Positions 42,450 through 50,822 of a stretch of 64,000 bases of DNA are shown one piece after another. Numbering within the stretch: the stretch's first letter is position 1; every line of letters begins with the position of its first letter. The notes below the pieces were generated by a model. That model did no database searches and was not told the DNA's origin. It saw only the letters and a list, made by a program, of their open reading frames with translations. A program made the position numbers and the translations under genes. This stretch comes from Micromonospora eburnea (lineage in GTDB: Bacteria > Actinomycetota > Actinomycetes > Mycobacteriales > Micromonosporaceae), in contig NZ_FMHY01000002.1 in assembly GCF_900090225.1 (NCBI RefSeq), forward strand, positions 1,736,001 through 1,800,000, given 5' to 3'.

Positions 42450-42978
42450 ACACAACCGTGGGCTTCGCTTCAACGTCCGGCCCTCGGGCTGGGTGACCAA
42501 CTGAGTGACGACCGGGACGGCTGACAGCGGACGCCCACGGACGATGGCGGACTGTTCCGGCAGCTCACTCCGGCTACTCGCCCAGCTCATCGATGGCCGA
42601 TAATTTTTTTCGGGACGAAGAGGTCCCTTCGGACGCTTTGACTACCCTGGCAATGGTCACCGCCGACGTGTGGGCCAAGCGGCCCATGCCGCAGCGACGG
42701 CGCAGAGCATTAGGCGGACGAATAGGCAACTCAGCGCGCCGCAAAGCAACGTGGCCGCAGCCCCAAGGCCTTCCACGGGCATCATCGTAGGGCGCTGAGC
42801 CAGCCGTGCCCGTAGCGTGCCCGATTCAGCGGTCAGTACCGGGCAGGACGGGGCGCTCGACGGGCCGAGTAACACTTCCCGTCAAACTCCGCATGGAGGC
42901 GTCGCTACGCACCGTGTAGATCAACCCGATTCCCAAGCTGAGAGTGCGCGGCCGCCCTGCCAGGGGCGGGTTCCGGCG
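42450..42978. other. Decayed outer flank of the tandem elements
   Basis: The segment 42491-42613 is recognisably similar to 41698-41814 (GGGTGACNAACTGAGTGAC, then GCGGACG.CGGCGGAC.GTTC, CAGCTCA). It leads to CGAAGAGGTC at 42616-42625, a decayed att core preceded by a run of seven T. I see no gene here. Confidence 0.6.
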
Positions 42979-43230
42979 GGTGGTGGAACGGGGCGTGGAG
43001 ATCGTGCGGCTCAGCCAGGCGTTGGATGACATCTTCGACGGCGCGTCGTGCATCACGGGTACACCGACTACATCCGCGACTACGAAGTCATCGTCTACGT
43101 CGCCGCAGACCCGCCTACCGGCATCCCACCGGTCCACCTCCGCTACCTCTTCAAGTACTGCGTCGCAGCCGAGGTCCAGACGGCGGTGAGGCCCGATACC
43201 TGGCGTTGCTCGCTCGACGAGCGACGGTGA
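42979..43230 (+). pseudogene. Frameshifted small gene remnant, YxiG-like
   Basis: The first frame gives VVERGVEIVRLSQALDDIFDGA; a one-base deletion near 43045 shifts to HHGYTDYIRDYEVIVYVAADPPTGIPPVHLRYLFKYCVAAEVQTAV...WRCSLDERR. Joined, this resembles a small actinobacterial protein that I recall being annotated as YxiG-like. Inserting one G restores DGAVVHHGYTDY. It ends at 43230, where the reading is probably also truncated. Confidence 0.5.
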
Positions 43231-43317
43231 AGCCGCCACGACCGGCGCGGCACACCAGCCGCAGCGCGCTACCTCGGCGTTACACCCCCCAGGTGGTTGT
43301 TGTTCCGGCACCGGTGT

Positions 43318-44211
43318 TCATCGCAGGGTGAGCGGGGTTTCGGATTCGATGTGGGTCAGCTTCTCCGGGTTACGGACGTAGTAGACGCCGGTGATGCGGG
43401 CGTCCTCGATCCGGATCGCCATGACGCCGTCGATCTCGCCGTCTAGTCGTACGAGGAGGGCCGGGTTGCCGTTGACCACCGTCGGCTCACCGGTGAGCGT
43501 GCCGCCGACCCGGCCCAGATTGCCGAGGAACAGGCGGGCGACCTTGTCAGCGCCGGTGATCGGCCGCAGCACGGCCTGCTTGATGCCGCCGCCGTCGCCC
43601 ACCAGGACGACGTCAGGGGCGAGCACGTCGAGGAGACCCTGCAGGTCCCTGGTCTCGACCGCGTGCTGGAACGCCCCCAGAGCCGCCCGGGTCTCGCTGG
43701 GGGAGGCCACCTGGCGGGGGCGGCGGGCATCGACGTGTTGGCGGGCGCGGTGCGCGATCTGGTAGACGGCCGCGGGGCTCTTGCCGACGGCGGCCGCGAT
43801 CTCGTCGTAGCCGAGCTCGAAGGCCTCGCGGAGCACGAAGACGGCGCGCTCGGTCGGTGACAGTGTCTCCAGGACGATCATGAGCCCCATCGACACGCTC
43901 TCGGCGAGTTCGACGTCCTCGGCCACGTCCGGCGTGGTGAGCAGCGGCTCGGGCAGCCAGGGACCGACATAGGCCTCCTTGCGGCGTTTCATCGTGCGCA
44001 GCCGGTTCAGTGCCTGCCGGGTCGTGATCCGGACCAGGTAGGCGCGCTGGTCGCGCACCTGGCCCACGTCGACCTTGGTCCACCGCAGCCAGGTCTCCTG
44101 GAGGACGTCCTCCGCGTCGGCCGCCGAGCCGAGCATCTCGTACGCGACGGTGAAGAGCAGGTTCCGGTGGGCGAGGAAACTCTCGGTCGCCGGGTCGGCG
44201 GCGTGGTTCAT
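43318..44211 (-). CDS. ECF41-family sigma factor with C-terminal SnoaL-like domain
   Basis: A 297-aa sigma factor (SigJ type). Region 2 is SAADAEDVLQETWLRW, region 4 SPTERAVFVLREAFELGYDEIAAAVGKSPAAVYQIAHRAR. The ECF41 signatures are present: WLPEPL in the linker, DGGG in the fused SnoaL-like domain and NPEKL near the end. The C-terminal domain acts as a built-in regulator in this group. Targets are usually adjacent oxidoreductase or DoxX-type genes, which follow here on the same strand upstream. AAGGACGG precedes ATG 44211. Confidence 0.93.
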   Translation of the reverse strand: MNHAADPATESFLAHRNLLFTVAYEMLGSAADAEDVLQETWLRWTKVDVGQVRDQRAYLVRITTRQALNRLRTMKRRKEAYVGPWLPEPLLTTPDVAEDVELAESVSMGLMIVLETLSPTERAVFVLREAFELGYDEIAAAVGKSPAAVYQIAHRARQHVDARRPRQVASPSETRAALGAFQHAVETRDLQGLLDVLAPDVVLVGDGGGIKQAVLRPITGADKVARLFLGNLGRVGGTLTGEPTVVNGNPALLVRLDGEIDGVMAIRIEDARITGVYYVRNPEKLTHIESETPLTLR

Positions 44212-44465
44212 ATCTCGACCGTCCTTGCTTCGCGGGTGGGCCTGGTTACAGCAAGGCCCTGATCCTGGCTGGGCTGGCTGTGCTGCTGACGACGTTCTGG
44301 TTCTGGCGGGACCGGCGACGCCACGCTCGTACCCTGATCCGGGTCTGATCGGTGCGGTTGGCTGGCGAGCGGCCGGTCAGTCCGGTCGAAGCCGCGGCCG
44401 GGGCGGCCCATGCGTGGGATCACCCCGCGCCGACAGTCCACCACCCCGCCCGCGGCGCGTCTTCG

Positions 44466-44849
44466 TCAGCCGGTGAAGGGCTCAGGGCCGAAGCGGCCCC
44501 AGGCGATGAAGGTCGCAAGCACGACACAGCCCAGGTTCACGATGACCAACGTGGACTGACCGAGCCGGCCATGGATGATCGCCGCGCCGACCATGAGCAG
44601 AATCCAGCAGGCGGCGGTCACTGGCACCATGATCGGTGCGATGTCGAGCACGGCGGGCAGGATCAGGCCAACCGCGGCCAGGAGTTCGAGGACCCCGATG
44701 GTCTTGATGAAGCCGGCGCTTGCGTGTCCGGTCCATTCCCCGCCCTTGATCGCTGCCAGTTTCTCCTTGGGTATGAACGTCTTGGTGATGCCACCGGTTA
44801 GGGAGACCGCTGCCAGCAGTCCGGCAGCAATCCAAAGAGCGAGGTTCAT
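44466..44849 (-). CDS. DoxX-like membrane protein
   Basis: A 127-aa, four-helix membrane protein (NLALWIAAGLLAAVSLTGGITK, TIGVLELLAAVGLILPAVL, MVPVTAACWILLMVGAAIIH, STLVIVNLGCVVLATFIAWG), the DoxX/DUF417-like pattern. It lies between the FAD oxidoreductase gene and the ECF41 gene, all on the minus strand. DoxX-type proteins work with oxidoreductases in redox or thiol stress, in line with the neighbours. Confidence 0.85.
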   Translation of the reverse strand: MNLALWIAAGLLAAVSLTGGITKTFIPKEKLAAIKGGEWTGHASAGFIKTIGVLELLAAVGLILPAVLDIAPIMVPVTAACWILLMVGAAIIHGRLGQSTLVIVNLGCVVLATFIAWGRFGPEPFTG

Positions 44850-44986
44850 GCGGTATTCCTTGCCTTGTGTAGGGGTGACTCCGGTGTCTTGGGCCCACGG
44901 GCGCGGGCGGAGTTCCAATGGGACACCGTCGATGGTCGGTAGCCGTTCGAGCTGGAATCGCTCGACGTGTGGCGCATGCTGTCGGT

Positions 44987-46171
44987 TCAGCGGGTGGCCA
45001 GCGCCTCGCCGTGCTTGGCCCGCAGCAACTCCTGGCGCTTGTCGTCCTTGACCCAGGTGAGCGAGCCGGGCTTGCGTGCCTCGGCCGCCAGATGCTTGAC
45101 GGTGACCTTGCAGACCAACTCCTTGAGCTTCGCGCCCGGGCCGCCACCGAGGTACAACCCGTTCGCGGCGTCGTCCTTGGAAGCGAACTGGAAGATGCCG
45201 GCGCGACGCCCCAGGCTGATGCACTGGCCAAAGAACCCCAGGTTGATGGGCGTCGGCTGCTCACCCGCGATCCGCGCCAGCACCGTGTCAGCGGCGTGCG
45301 CGCCGATCCTCGTCGCGGCCTGGCAGCTCATCCGGAACGGCAGGTCCGACGGGGCCGCCGAATCCCCGGCCGAGAGGATGCGTACGTCGTCCACGCTCGT
45401 CAACGTCTCATCGGTGAGCAGGCGGCCGGCGGCGTCGGTGCTCAGCCCGCTGCGCGCGGCCAGGTCCGGCACGCCGAACCCGGCGGTCCAGACGGTCACC
45501 TGGCTCGGCAACGTGCGGCCGTCGCTGAGCCGCACGGCATCGCGGGTCACCGCCGTCACCTTCGCGCCGGGGCCGTCGACCACGGTCACGCCGAGTCTGG
45601 CCAGCCGCCTGGCAACCGAGCGCCGACCGCGCGCGTGCAGATACGGGCCGAGCACCCCGCCGCAGACCAGGGTCACCCTACGGCCCGCCTCCGCCAGCTC
45701 GGCGGCGGTCTCGATGCCGGTCGGACCGGCTCCGACAACCGTCACCGCCGCCGTCGTCGGCATGGCGTCGAGGGTCGGCCGCAGCCGCTGCGCCTCCTCC
45801 AGGCTGGCGATCGGGTACGCGAACTCGGCCGCTCCGGGCACACGCGGGTCGGCGCTGCCACTGCCCACCGCGTAGATCAGATAGTCGTAGCCGACCGTGC
45901 CGCCGGCCGCCAACGTCACGCTGCGCTCGGCCGCGTCAATACTGTTCACCGTGTCGACCACCAGCCGGACGCCCTCGGCCAGGACGTCTCGGTAGTCGAC
46001 TACCGCGTCGTCGGACCCGCCCACCAGTTGGTGCAGGCGGATCCGCTCGACGAAGGTCGGGCGCGGGTTGATCAGAGTCACTGCCACGTCGTCGCGCTGG
46101 GTCAGGCGGTTGGCCGCCATCACACCGGCGTACCCGCCGCCGACCACGATCACATCGATGTTCCCAGTCAT
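44987..46171 (-). CDS. FAD-dependent NADH dehydrogenase-like oxidoreductase
   Basis: A 394-aa pyridine nucleotide-disulfide family enzyme resembling type II NADH dehydrogenases. FAD motif VIVVGGGYAGVMAA, NAD motif VTVVGAGPTGIETAAEL, second FAD motif RILSAGDSAA. No CxxC redox pair and no membrane helix. GGAGGAGCC precedes ATG 46171. It is presumably the main ECF41 target; the electron acceptor (quinone or other) is unknown. Confidence 0.9.
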   Translation of the reverse strand: MTGNIDVIVVGGGYAGVMAANRLTQRDDVAVTLINPRPTFVERIRLHQLVGGSDDAVVDYRDVLAEGVRLVVDTVNSIDAAERSVTLAAGGTVGYDYLIYAVGSGSADPRVPGAAEFAYPIASLEEAQRLRPTLDAMPTTAAVTVVGAGPTGIETAAELAEAGRRVTLVCGGVLGPYLHARGRRSVARRLARLGVTVVDGPGAKVTAVTRDAVRLSDGRTLPSQVTVWTAGFGVPDLAARSGLSTDAAGRLLTDETLTSVDDVRILSAGDSAAPSDLPFRMSCQAATRIGAHAADTVLARIAGEQPTPINLGFFGQCISLGRRAGIFQFASKDDAANGLYLGGGPGAKLKELVCKVTVKHLAAEARKPGSLTWVKDDKRQELLRAKHGEALATR

Positions 46172-46205
46172 AGTGGCTCCTCCGTTGCCAGGGGTTCGGC
46201 CTCAA

Positions 46206-46232
46206 GACACCGGGGGACCGATCCTTCTGACA
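46206..46232 (-). promoter_or_regulatory. Candidate ECF41 promoter of the oxidoreductase gene
   Basis: Minus strand: TGTCAGA (46232-46226), 16 bp, TGTC (46209-46206), about 35 nt upstream of ATG 46171. The ECF41 consensus as I recall it is TGTCACA, about 16 bp, CGTC; this has one mismatch in each box. Confidence 0.5.
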
Positions 46233-46358
46233 ACGTGTGAGGCAGACCACTCCACGGGCGTGGGCCCGACACGCGGAGCCCTCACGGCCGGGCGACAGCT
46301 TCGAGGGGCCAACCGGGCTGTGCCCTGCTCACCGGCGGCGACTCACCGAGGCGGCAAG

Positions 46359-46769
46359 CTATGGCGTCCACAGCGTGCCGAGCGGCACGAGGTCGCGAAT
46401 CCAGATGCTCTTCGTTCCGTCGGGCGTCGGCACAAGCACCCTGATGTCGGGGTGGTAGTCGAAGAGCACCTGGCGGTCGCGTCCGCATGGCCCGACCGGT
46501 CCGCGCCCGAAGTTGCCCACGGCCACGATCGTCGTTAGCTGGCGAGCGCCGGAGGCACGGGCATGAGCGAGCGCGACGAGTTCTGCGCACGGTTCGCCCG
46601 TGAAGTGGTAGAGGTTGATCCCGCCGTAGATGTGGCCGTCGGCGGCACGTACCGCTGCCCCCATGGTGTGTACGCCATCGACGCCGTCGGTGTTGGCATC
46701 GACGATCTGTCGGGCGTACTCGATCAGCTCTCGGTCATCGTTGTCCAGGTCACGCATGGACGCCAGCAT
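46359..46769 (-). CDS. Cytidine deaminase-like protein
   Basis: A 136-aa member of the CDA fold. GGINLYHFTGEPCAELVAL holds the catalytic Glu and a zinc Cys, and GPCGRDRQVLFDY is the PCxxC-like motif with R/D in place of the second Cys pattern (blasticidin deaminase-like arrangement PCGRDRQ). Start ATG 46769, or ATG 46757. It deaminates a pyrimidine nucleoside or related compound; the substrate is uncertain. Confidence 0.85.
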   Translation of the reverse strand: MLASMRDLDNDDRELIEYARQIVDANTDGVDGVHTMGAAVRAADGHIYGGINLYHFTGEPCAELVALAHARASGARQLTTIVAVGNFGRGPVGPCGRDRQVLFDYHPDIRVLVPTPDGTKSIWIRDLVPLGTLWTP

Positions 46770-46920
46770 CCGGCGAGACTACCGGCCGCACGCGCCGCCG
46801 CCGGGAGCGAAGCGGCCGAGGCGGAGCCTGACCGCCCACCTCAGCGACTGGCAGGGCGCTGTTGCGGGCGGCCGAGGCGGTGCACTCCGAGCCGGAGCGG
46901 CGGGCGTTCCGGCAGGTCGG

Positions 46921-47298
46921 TCAGGGGGTGCCCGTGTCGTTGTCCAGGTGGGCGGTGCTTGCATCCCGGACTCGGGCGACCAGCTGTTCCAGAGCGGCGA
47001 TCTCGGCGCGCAGCGCCGCTCGGCCCTGTCTGGTCAGGCGTAACCAGGTGATGGGGCGCCGGCCTTCGTATCCCTTGACTACCTGGAGCATGCTCGCCTG
47101 TTCGAGGACACGAAGGTGCCGGTTGAGGTTGCCGTCGGTCAGCTTCAGCTCGTCGCGAAGGGTGGAGAAACTGCACTCCTGCGTCTCGCTCAGCACGGTG
47201 AGAATCGCGAGCCGTACGCGCTGGTGCACGACATCGTCCAACGCCAGCGCTGGATGAGCCGGGGGCTCTGGCTCGGGTGGCGATGGCGAATCAGCCAC
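46921..47298 (-). CDS. Winged-helix transcriptional regulator
   Basis: A 125-aa regulator. After a Pro-rich start: HQRVRLAILTVLSETQECSFSTLRDELKLTDGNLNRHLRVLEQASMLQVVKGYEGRRPITWLRLTRQGRAAL, the HTH of the MarR/ArsR-like family that partners small membrane proteins. GTG 47298 overlaps the stop of the upstream membrane-protein gene by 8 nt, so it is the second gene of that operon. Confidence 0.87.
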   Translation of the reverse strand: MADSPSPPEPEPPAHPALALDDVVHQRVRLAILTVLSETQECSFSTLRDELKLTDGNLNRHLRVLEQASMLQVVKGYEGRRPITWLRLTRQGRAALRAEIAALEQLVARVRDASTAHLDNDTGTP

Positions 47299-48073
47299 CG
47301 TTGGCCGCCCGCCAGCTCCGCCAGCCCCGGATCGCCGCGAACGTGAGCAGCGGCAGAGCCATCAGGGTGAGCCACATCCCCGGCCGCCAGTCGATTCGTC
47401 CGCCGAGGGAGTTCGGATGCCCACTCATAATGCCGGTCAGGTCGCCGTCGAGGATGTCGGTGGCCCAGCCTGGTAGGTATCCCATCGGGACCCAGCCGCA
47501 CAGCCAGACCGTGAGGAGCGCGATCCACCCGCCGGCGATCATCAGACTCCGGCTGCGCTCTGCCCAGGCCAGGGCCATCACGGCCGCCGCGATCGGCAGC
47601 AAGGGGGTAAGCAGGCCGGCCAGCCAGAAGTGGTCCGGGCTCGGGTTCAGAGCGTCGGACTGTTGCTGTTCCTGTGTCGGCACGGCCGCGAGCACGGCCA
47701 GCAGGAGCAGAACGCCGAGGCCGGTACCGGCGAACAGTGGCCAGGCCACCCGCAGGCCCAGCGAGCGCGACCGCCACCGATACCAGGCGCCGACGGCGGC
47801 GAGCAGCATTGGTGTGCAGAGGAACCAGAACAGGTACGACGCGAGCGGGTCGCGTTGCTCGTCGGGCAGCCCGGCCCAGAAGGGGGAGTCGATGGAGATG
47901 CTGTAGGTCGCGGCGAATGGGTGGCGGTAGAGCGCGCTACTCGCAAGCAGTAGCGCGGCGATGCCGAGGGCTGGCAGCCATGCCCCGCCGTGTGCGCGTA
48001 TCCGTGTCCGTCGTCGTAGTCGCTCCAGCTCGGCCAACGTCTGCGTTGCCTGTCCCTCGCTCGTCTGATCCAT
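47291..48073 (-). CDS. Multi-pass membrane protein, operon partner of the winged-helix regulator
   Basis: A 260-aa protein. The soluble N-terminal helix (TLAELERLRRRTRIRAHGG) is followed by about five to six transmembrane segments (WLPALGIAALLLASSALY, YLFWFLCTPMLLAAVGAWY, AWPLFAGTGLGVLLLLAVLAAV, WLAGLLTPLLPIAAAVMALAW, AGGWIALLTVWLCGWVPMG, MWLTLMALPLLTFAAI). Function unknown. ATG 48073 has TTGGGAG upstream. The promoter carries the dyad at 48103-48119. Confidence 0.82.
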   Translation of the reverse strand: MDQTSEGQATQTLAELERLRRRTRIRAHGGAWLPALGIAALLLASSALYRHPFAATYSISIDSPFWAGLPDEQRDPLASYLFWFLCTPMLLAAVGAWYRWRSRSLGLRVAWPLFAGTGLGVLLLLAVLAAVPTQEQQQSDALNPSPDHFWLAGLLTPLLPIAAAVMALAWAERSRSLMIAGGWIALLTVWLCGWVPMGYLPGWATDILDGDLTGIMSGHPNSLGGRIDWRPGMWLTLMALPLLTFAAIRGWRSWRAANGG

Positions 48074-48102
48074 GGCGCTCCCAAGCTTTGCATCAGCACG
48101 AT

Positions 48103-48119
48103 ACTTTGCAACGCAAAGT
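48103..48119. promoter_or_regulatory. TTGC-N3-GCAA operator before the membrane-protein operon
   Basis: ACTTTGC-AAC-GCAAAGT, a perfect 7-bp dyad; on the minus strand it runs straight into TATCGT, a plausible -10 box. It has the same layout as 49542-49556 before padR. Confidence 0.65.
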
Positions 48120-48200
48120 GTAGTCGCCTCCCGACGCCTGGCAAGCGTCAGCATCGGGATGTGGCGTCGGCCAGGCCGGCGAGGAGGTGTCGAGCCGCGA

Positions 48201-49193
48201 TCAACCGCCGGACAGTGCCGTGGATCGCCGTCGATCCGCCGGCGGTCGTTGCCCGGCCCGGTCGCGCGTCTTGGCCCGCACCGCGGCGAAGCCGCTGGCC
48301 CCGACCATCAGGTACAGCCCCCCGAACAGCCAGAAGGCCGCGAACAGGAAGCCACGTTCGACCATCGCGAGGATCATGACCAGCGCGCCGGCCAGCGCGG
48401 TCACCGCGTACGCCGCCCGGATTCCGCACGCGCACAGCACGCCGAGGGTGATCGGCCCGGCGACCCACAGCGCGACACCGACCCAGTCCATACCGAATTT
48501 GCCGGCGGCTACCGAGGACGCGGCCAGTAGTCCGGGCAGAGCCACGAACGCCGCCGCGGCGAGGTGCCACGACCGTACGGCGACCCGGCCGATCCCACGC
48601 CGAATCCTCGACGGCGCGATCGCCGCCACCCAGAGCAGGAGCGCGAGCGGGAAGTAGTACAGGCCGATCTCGCCCCCGACGAACGTGAGCGCGGTGAGAA
48701 CCACCGCACCGGCGATCCCCGTCACGCCGCGCGCCCTGGCGGGCAGTGCGAACGGCGCGGCCGCGATGAGCGCCGGCAGCAGGGTGAGCATCGCGAGCCC
48801 GGGGCCGTACCGCTGCACGATGCTCTGCTCGTCAGGGCCGGCCTCGGTCAGATCCAGTGGCAGCGCCGTACGCAGCAGGAAGCTCACGCACACGGCGGTC
48901 AGCACGCCAACCGCCACGGCGATCGCACGTAGGGTTCGGCCGGCACGCGCCGCGTGGTCCAGAGCGCCGTCCGGAAGTGCGAGCTCGTCACGCGCCTGCC
49001 CCGCCACGGCCTGCGGGCTGCCGAGGCCGGCCAGGGCCTGTTTTATGGTTCGCCCGCTGGCCAGGGCATCGGCGATGTGCGCGCGGACATCCTCGATGAT
49101 CTCCCGCACCGTGTCGGGCGGCGCGTCCGACAACTCCACGCCGAGTGCTCGCAGGTAGGTCTCTGCCGCCTCGGGTAGGACGTCGTTGGTCAT
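48201..49193 (-). CDS. DUF1700-like membrane protein, PadR partner
   Basis: A 330-aa protein. N-terminal helical domain (EAAETYLRALGVELSDAPPDTVREIIEDVRAHIADALASGRTIKQALAGLGSPQAVA) as in the HAAS/DUF1700 proteins co-encoded with PadR regulators, then about eight transmembrane helices. ATG 49193 overlaps the padR stop by 4 nt. Such pairs act in envelope stress or morphogenesis in other bacteria; the role here is not known. Confidence 0.85.
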   Translation of the reverse strand: MTNDVLPEAAETYLRALGVELSDAPPDTVREIIEDVRAHIADALASGRTIKQALAGLGSPQAVAGQARDELALPDGALDHAARAGRTLRAIAVAVGVLTAVCVSFLLRTALPLDLTEAGPDEQSIVQRYGPGLAMLTLLPALIAAAPFALPARARGVTGIAGAVVLTALTFVGGEIGLYYFPLALLLWVAAIAPSRIRRGIGRVAVRSWHLAAAAFVALPGLLAASSVAAGKFGMDWVGVALWVAGPITLGVLCACGIRAAYAVTALAGALVMILAMVERGFLFAAFWLFGGLYLMVGASGFAAVRAKTRDRAGQRPPADRRRSTALSGG

Positions 49194-49528
49194 GCTTCCT
49201 CCGCTATCAGCTCATCCACGTGCGGCTGGATGTCGCGCCACACCGCCGCGAACACGCGCAACTGCGCCCGTCCCTGGGCCGTGATCGCGTAGTACCGCCG
49301 GGCATGCCCCTGCTCGGGGGTCAGCCAACGGGTTTCGACGCTGCCCGCCTGCCGCATGCGGGCGAGCAGCGGATACAGGCTGCCCTCGCTCGCGGTCAGA
49401 CCGCGGGCGACAAGCCAGTCGGCCAGTTCCAGGCCGTACATGTCGCGCTGCGCGAGCAACGCGAGCACGCAGTACTCGAGTACGCCCTTGCGGATGTTGG
49501 TGGTGATCCGCTCGCGCGTGTTGTCCAT
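49190..49528 (-). CDS. PadR-family regulator
   Basis: A 112-aa regulator: RKGVLEYCVLALLAQRDMYGLELADWLVARGLTASEGSLYPLLARMRQAGSVETRW, then the wing and helix EQGHARRYYAITAQGRAQL. ATG 49528 is 7 nt beyond TATCTT (minus strand 49541-49536), so the transcript is probably leaderless. The longer open frame upstream crosses a G homopolymer read as poly-Pro and is not coding. First gene of a padR-membrane protein operon. Confidence 0.9.
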   Translation of the reverse strand: MDNTRERITTNIRKGVLEYCVLALLAQRDMYGLELADWLVARGLTASEGSLYPLLARMRQAGSVETRWLTPEQGHARRYYAITAQGRAQLRVFAAVWRDIQPHVDELIAEEA

Positions 49529-49535
49529 GGCAAAC

Positions 49536-49556
49536 AAGATACCTTGCATAGCAAGG
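49536..49556 (-). promoter_or_regulatory. padR promoter with TTGC-N3-GCAA operator
   Basis: Minus strand: CCTTGC-TAT-GCAAGG (49556-49542) followed directly by TATCTT (49541-49536). Autoregulation by PadR is the simple reading; the dyad sits in the -10/-35 spacer. Confidence 0.65.
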
Positions 49557-49566
49557 CATCGGGCGG

Positions 49567-49614
<48 letters not shown>

Positions 49615-49789
49615 TGCCCCGCCGGTTGTCGGCGACGAACCGGCGGGTGAACACGAGGCAGGCTCCCGTGATCGCGGCTCGGGCGACCGGTGACACGCCG
49701 TCGTGCCGGGCGGCGTGGGTGCTGCCGTAGGCAGGCGTCCGGTCCGGGCGGCCGGGGCGAACGCCACCCGACAACCCGGCCGACCGGGT

Positions 49790-50749
49790 TCAGCCGTCGC
49801 CGGCGGACGTCCCGGAACCGGGCTCGGATCCGACCTGGTCGAGCTTGTGCGCCTGATCGGTGACGGCCGTCAGGAGGGCGGTCAGTGCGGGAGTTGGCGG
49901 GCTGTCTCGGGTGACCATGACCAGTCGGCGTCGGAGGGCGGCTTCGGCGACGTCACGGACGGCGAGAGCGGGGTCATGCGCCGGCAGGGTCAACGCCGGC
50001 ATCAACGCGACGGCTGCCGCGACGCGGACGAGTTCGAGTTGAATGTTGGCGTCGCTGGAGCGGTGTCGCAGGTCGGGTTCGTAACCGCCGAGGGTGCGGC
50101 AGGTCCCGACAACCATGGCGTGATGGCCGGTCCCTTCGGCGGAGGCGGTCCAGACGTCGGATCGCAGCATGGCGACCGCGACGGGTCCACCCGACCTGGC
50201 CAGTGGATGCGTCGCTGGCAGCACCACCTTCAGCGGCTCTTCGAGTAGGAGCGCGTAGCGCAGTCCGGCCGGGCGGGGGCGGGGATGGCCGTCGTACTCG
50301 TCGCCGATGACCAGGTCGACCGCGCCCAGACGCAGGCCCGGCAACGTCTGTTCGAGTTCGAGCTCGAAGATCTCCAGGCGCACCTGTGGATGGTCGACCA
50401 TCATGCGGGCCACGGCGGGCACCAGCAGGCGACGAGCCGCCGATTGCAGGCCGCCGGCCCGTACGGTGCCCCGGATGTCGCCGCTCAGGGCCGCCAGGTC
50501 CGCCTCTGCCGCCTCGGCCGCCGACAGCAGTACGCGCGCGTGCTGGGCCAGGAGGTGGCCGGCATCGTTGAGCCGTACGCCCCGCCCGGCCTTCTCGAAC
50601 AGCGGGGTGCCGGCGTCCTTCTCCAGGATGGCCAGCTGCTGGGAGACGGTGGACGGGCTGTAGCCGAGCGCTGCGGCGACCGCCGCCAGGGTTCCCCGCT
50701 CCTCGAACTCACGCAGGAAGCGGAGGCGGCGGAGATCCAGCGCGACCAT
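49790..50749 (-). CDS. LysR-family transcriptional regulator
   Basis: A 319-aa regulator with N-terminal HTH (LRRLRFLREFEERGTLAAVAAALGYSPSTVSQQLAILEKDAGTPLFEKAGRGVRL) and a periplasmic-binding-like effector domain. It is divergent from an EamA transporter gene, whose control is the usual task of such a neighbour. The effector is unknown. Confidence 0.9.
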   Translation of the reverse strand: MVALDLRRLRFLREFEERGTLAAVAAALGYSPSTVSQQLAILEKDAGTPLFEKAGRGVRLNDAGHLLAQHARVLLSAAEAAEADLAALSGDIRGTVRAGGLQSAARRLLVPAVARMMVDHPQVRLEIFELELEQTLPGLRLGAVDLVIGDEYDGHPRPRPAGLRYALLLEEPLKVVLPATHPLARSGGPVAVAMLRSDVWTASAEGTGHHAMVVGTCRTLGGYEPDLRHRSSDANIQLELVRVAAAVALMPALTLPAHDPALAVRDVAEAALRRRLVMVTRDSPPTPALTALLTAVTDQAHKLDQVGSEPGSGTSAGDG

Positions 50750-50822
50750 GCAGGAATCCTAACGAGTTAACCTCATCAATCATCGCTAGACCTGGCAAGT
50801 CCGGTCGCTGATCCTTGACGGC

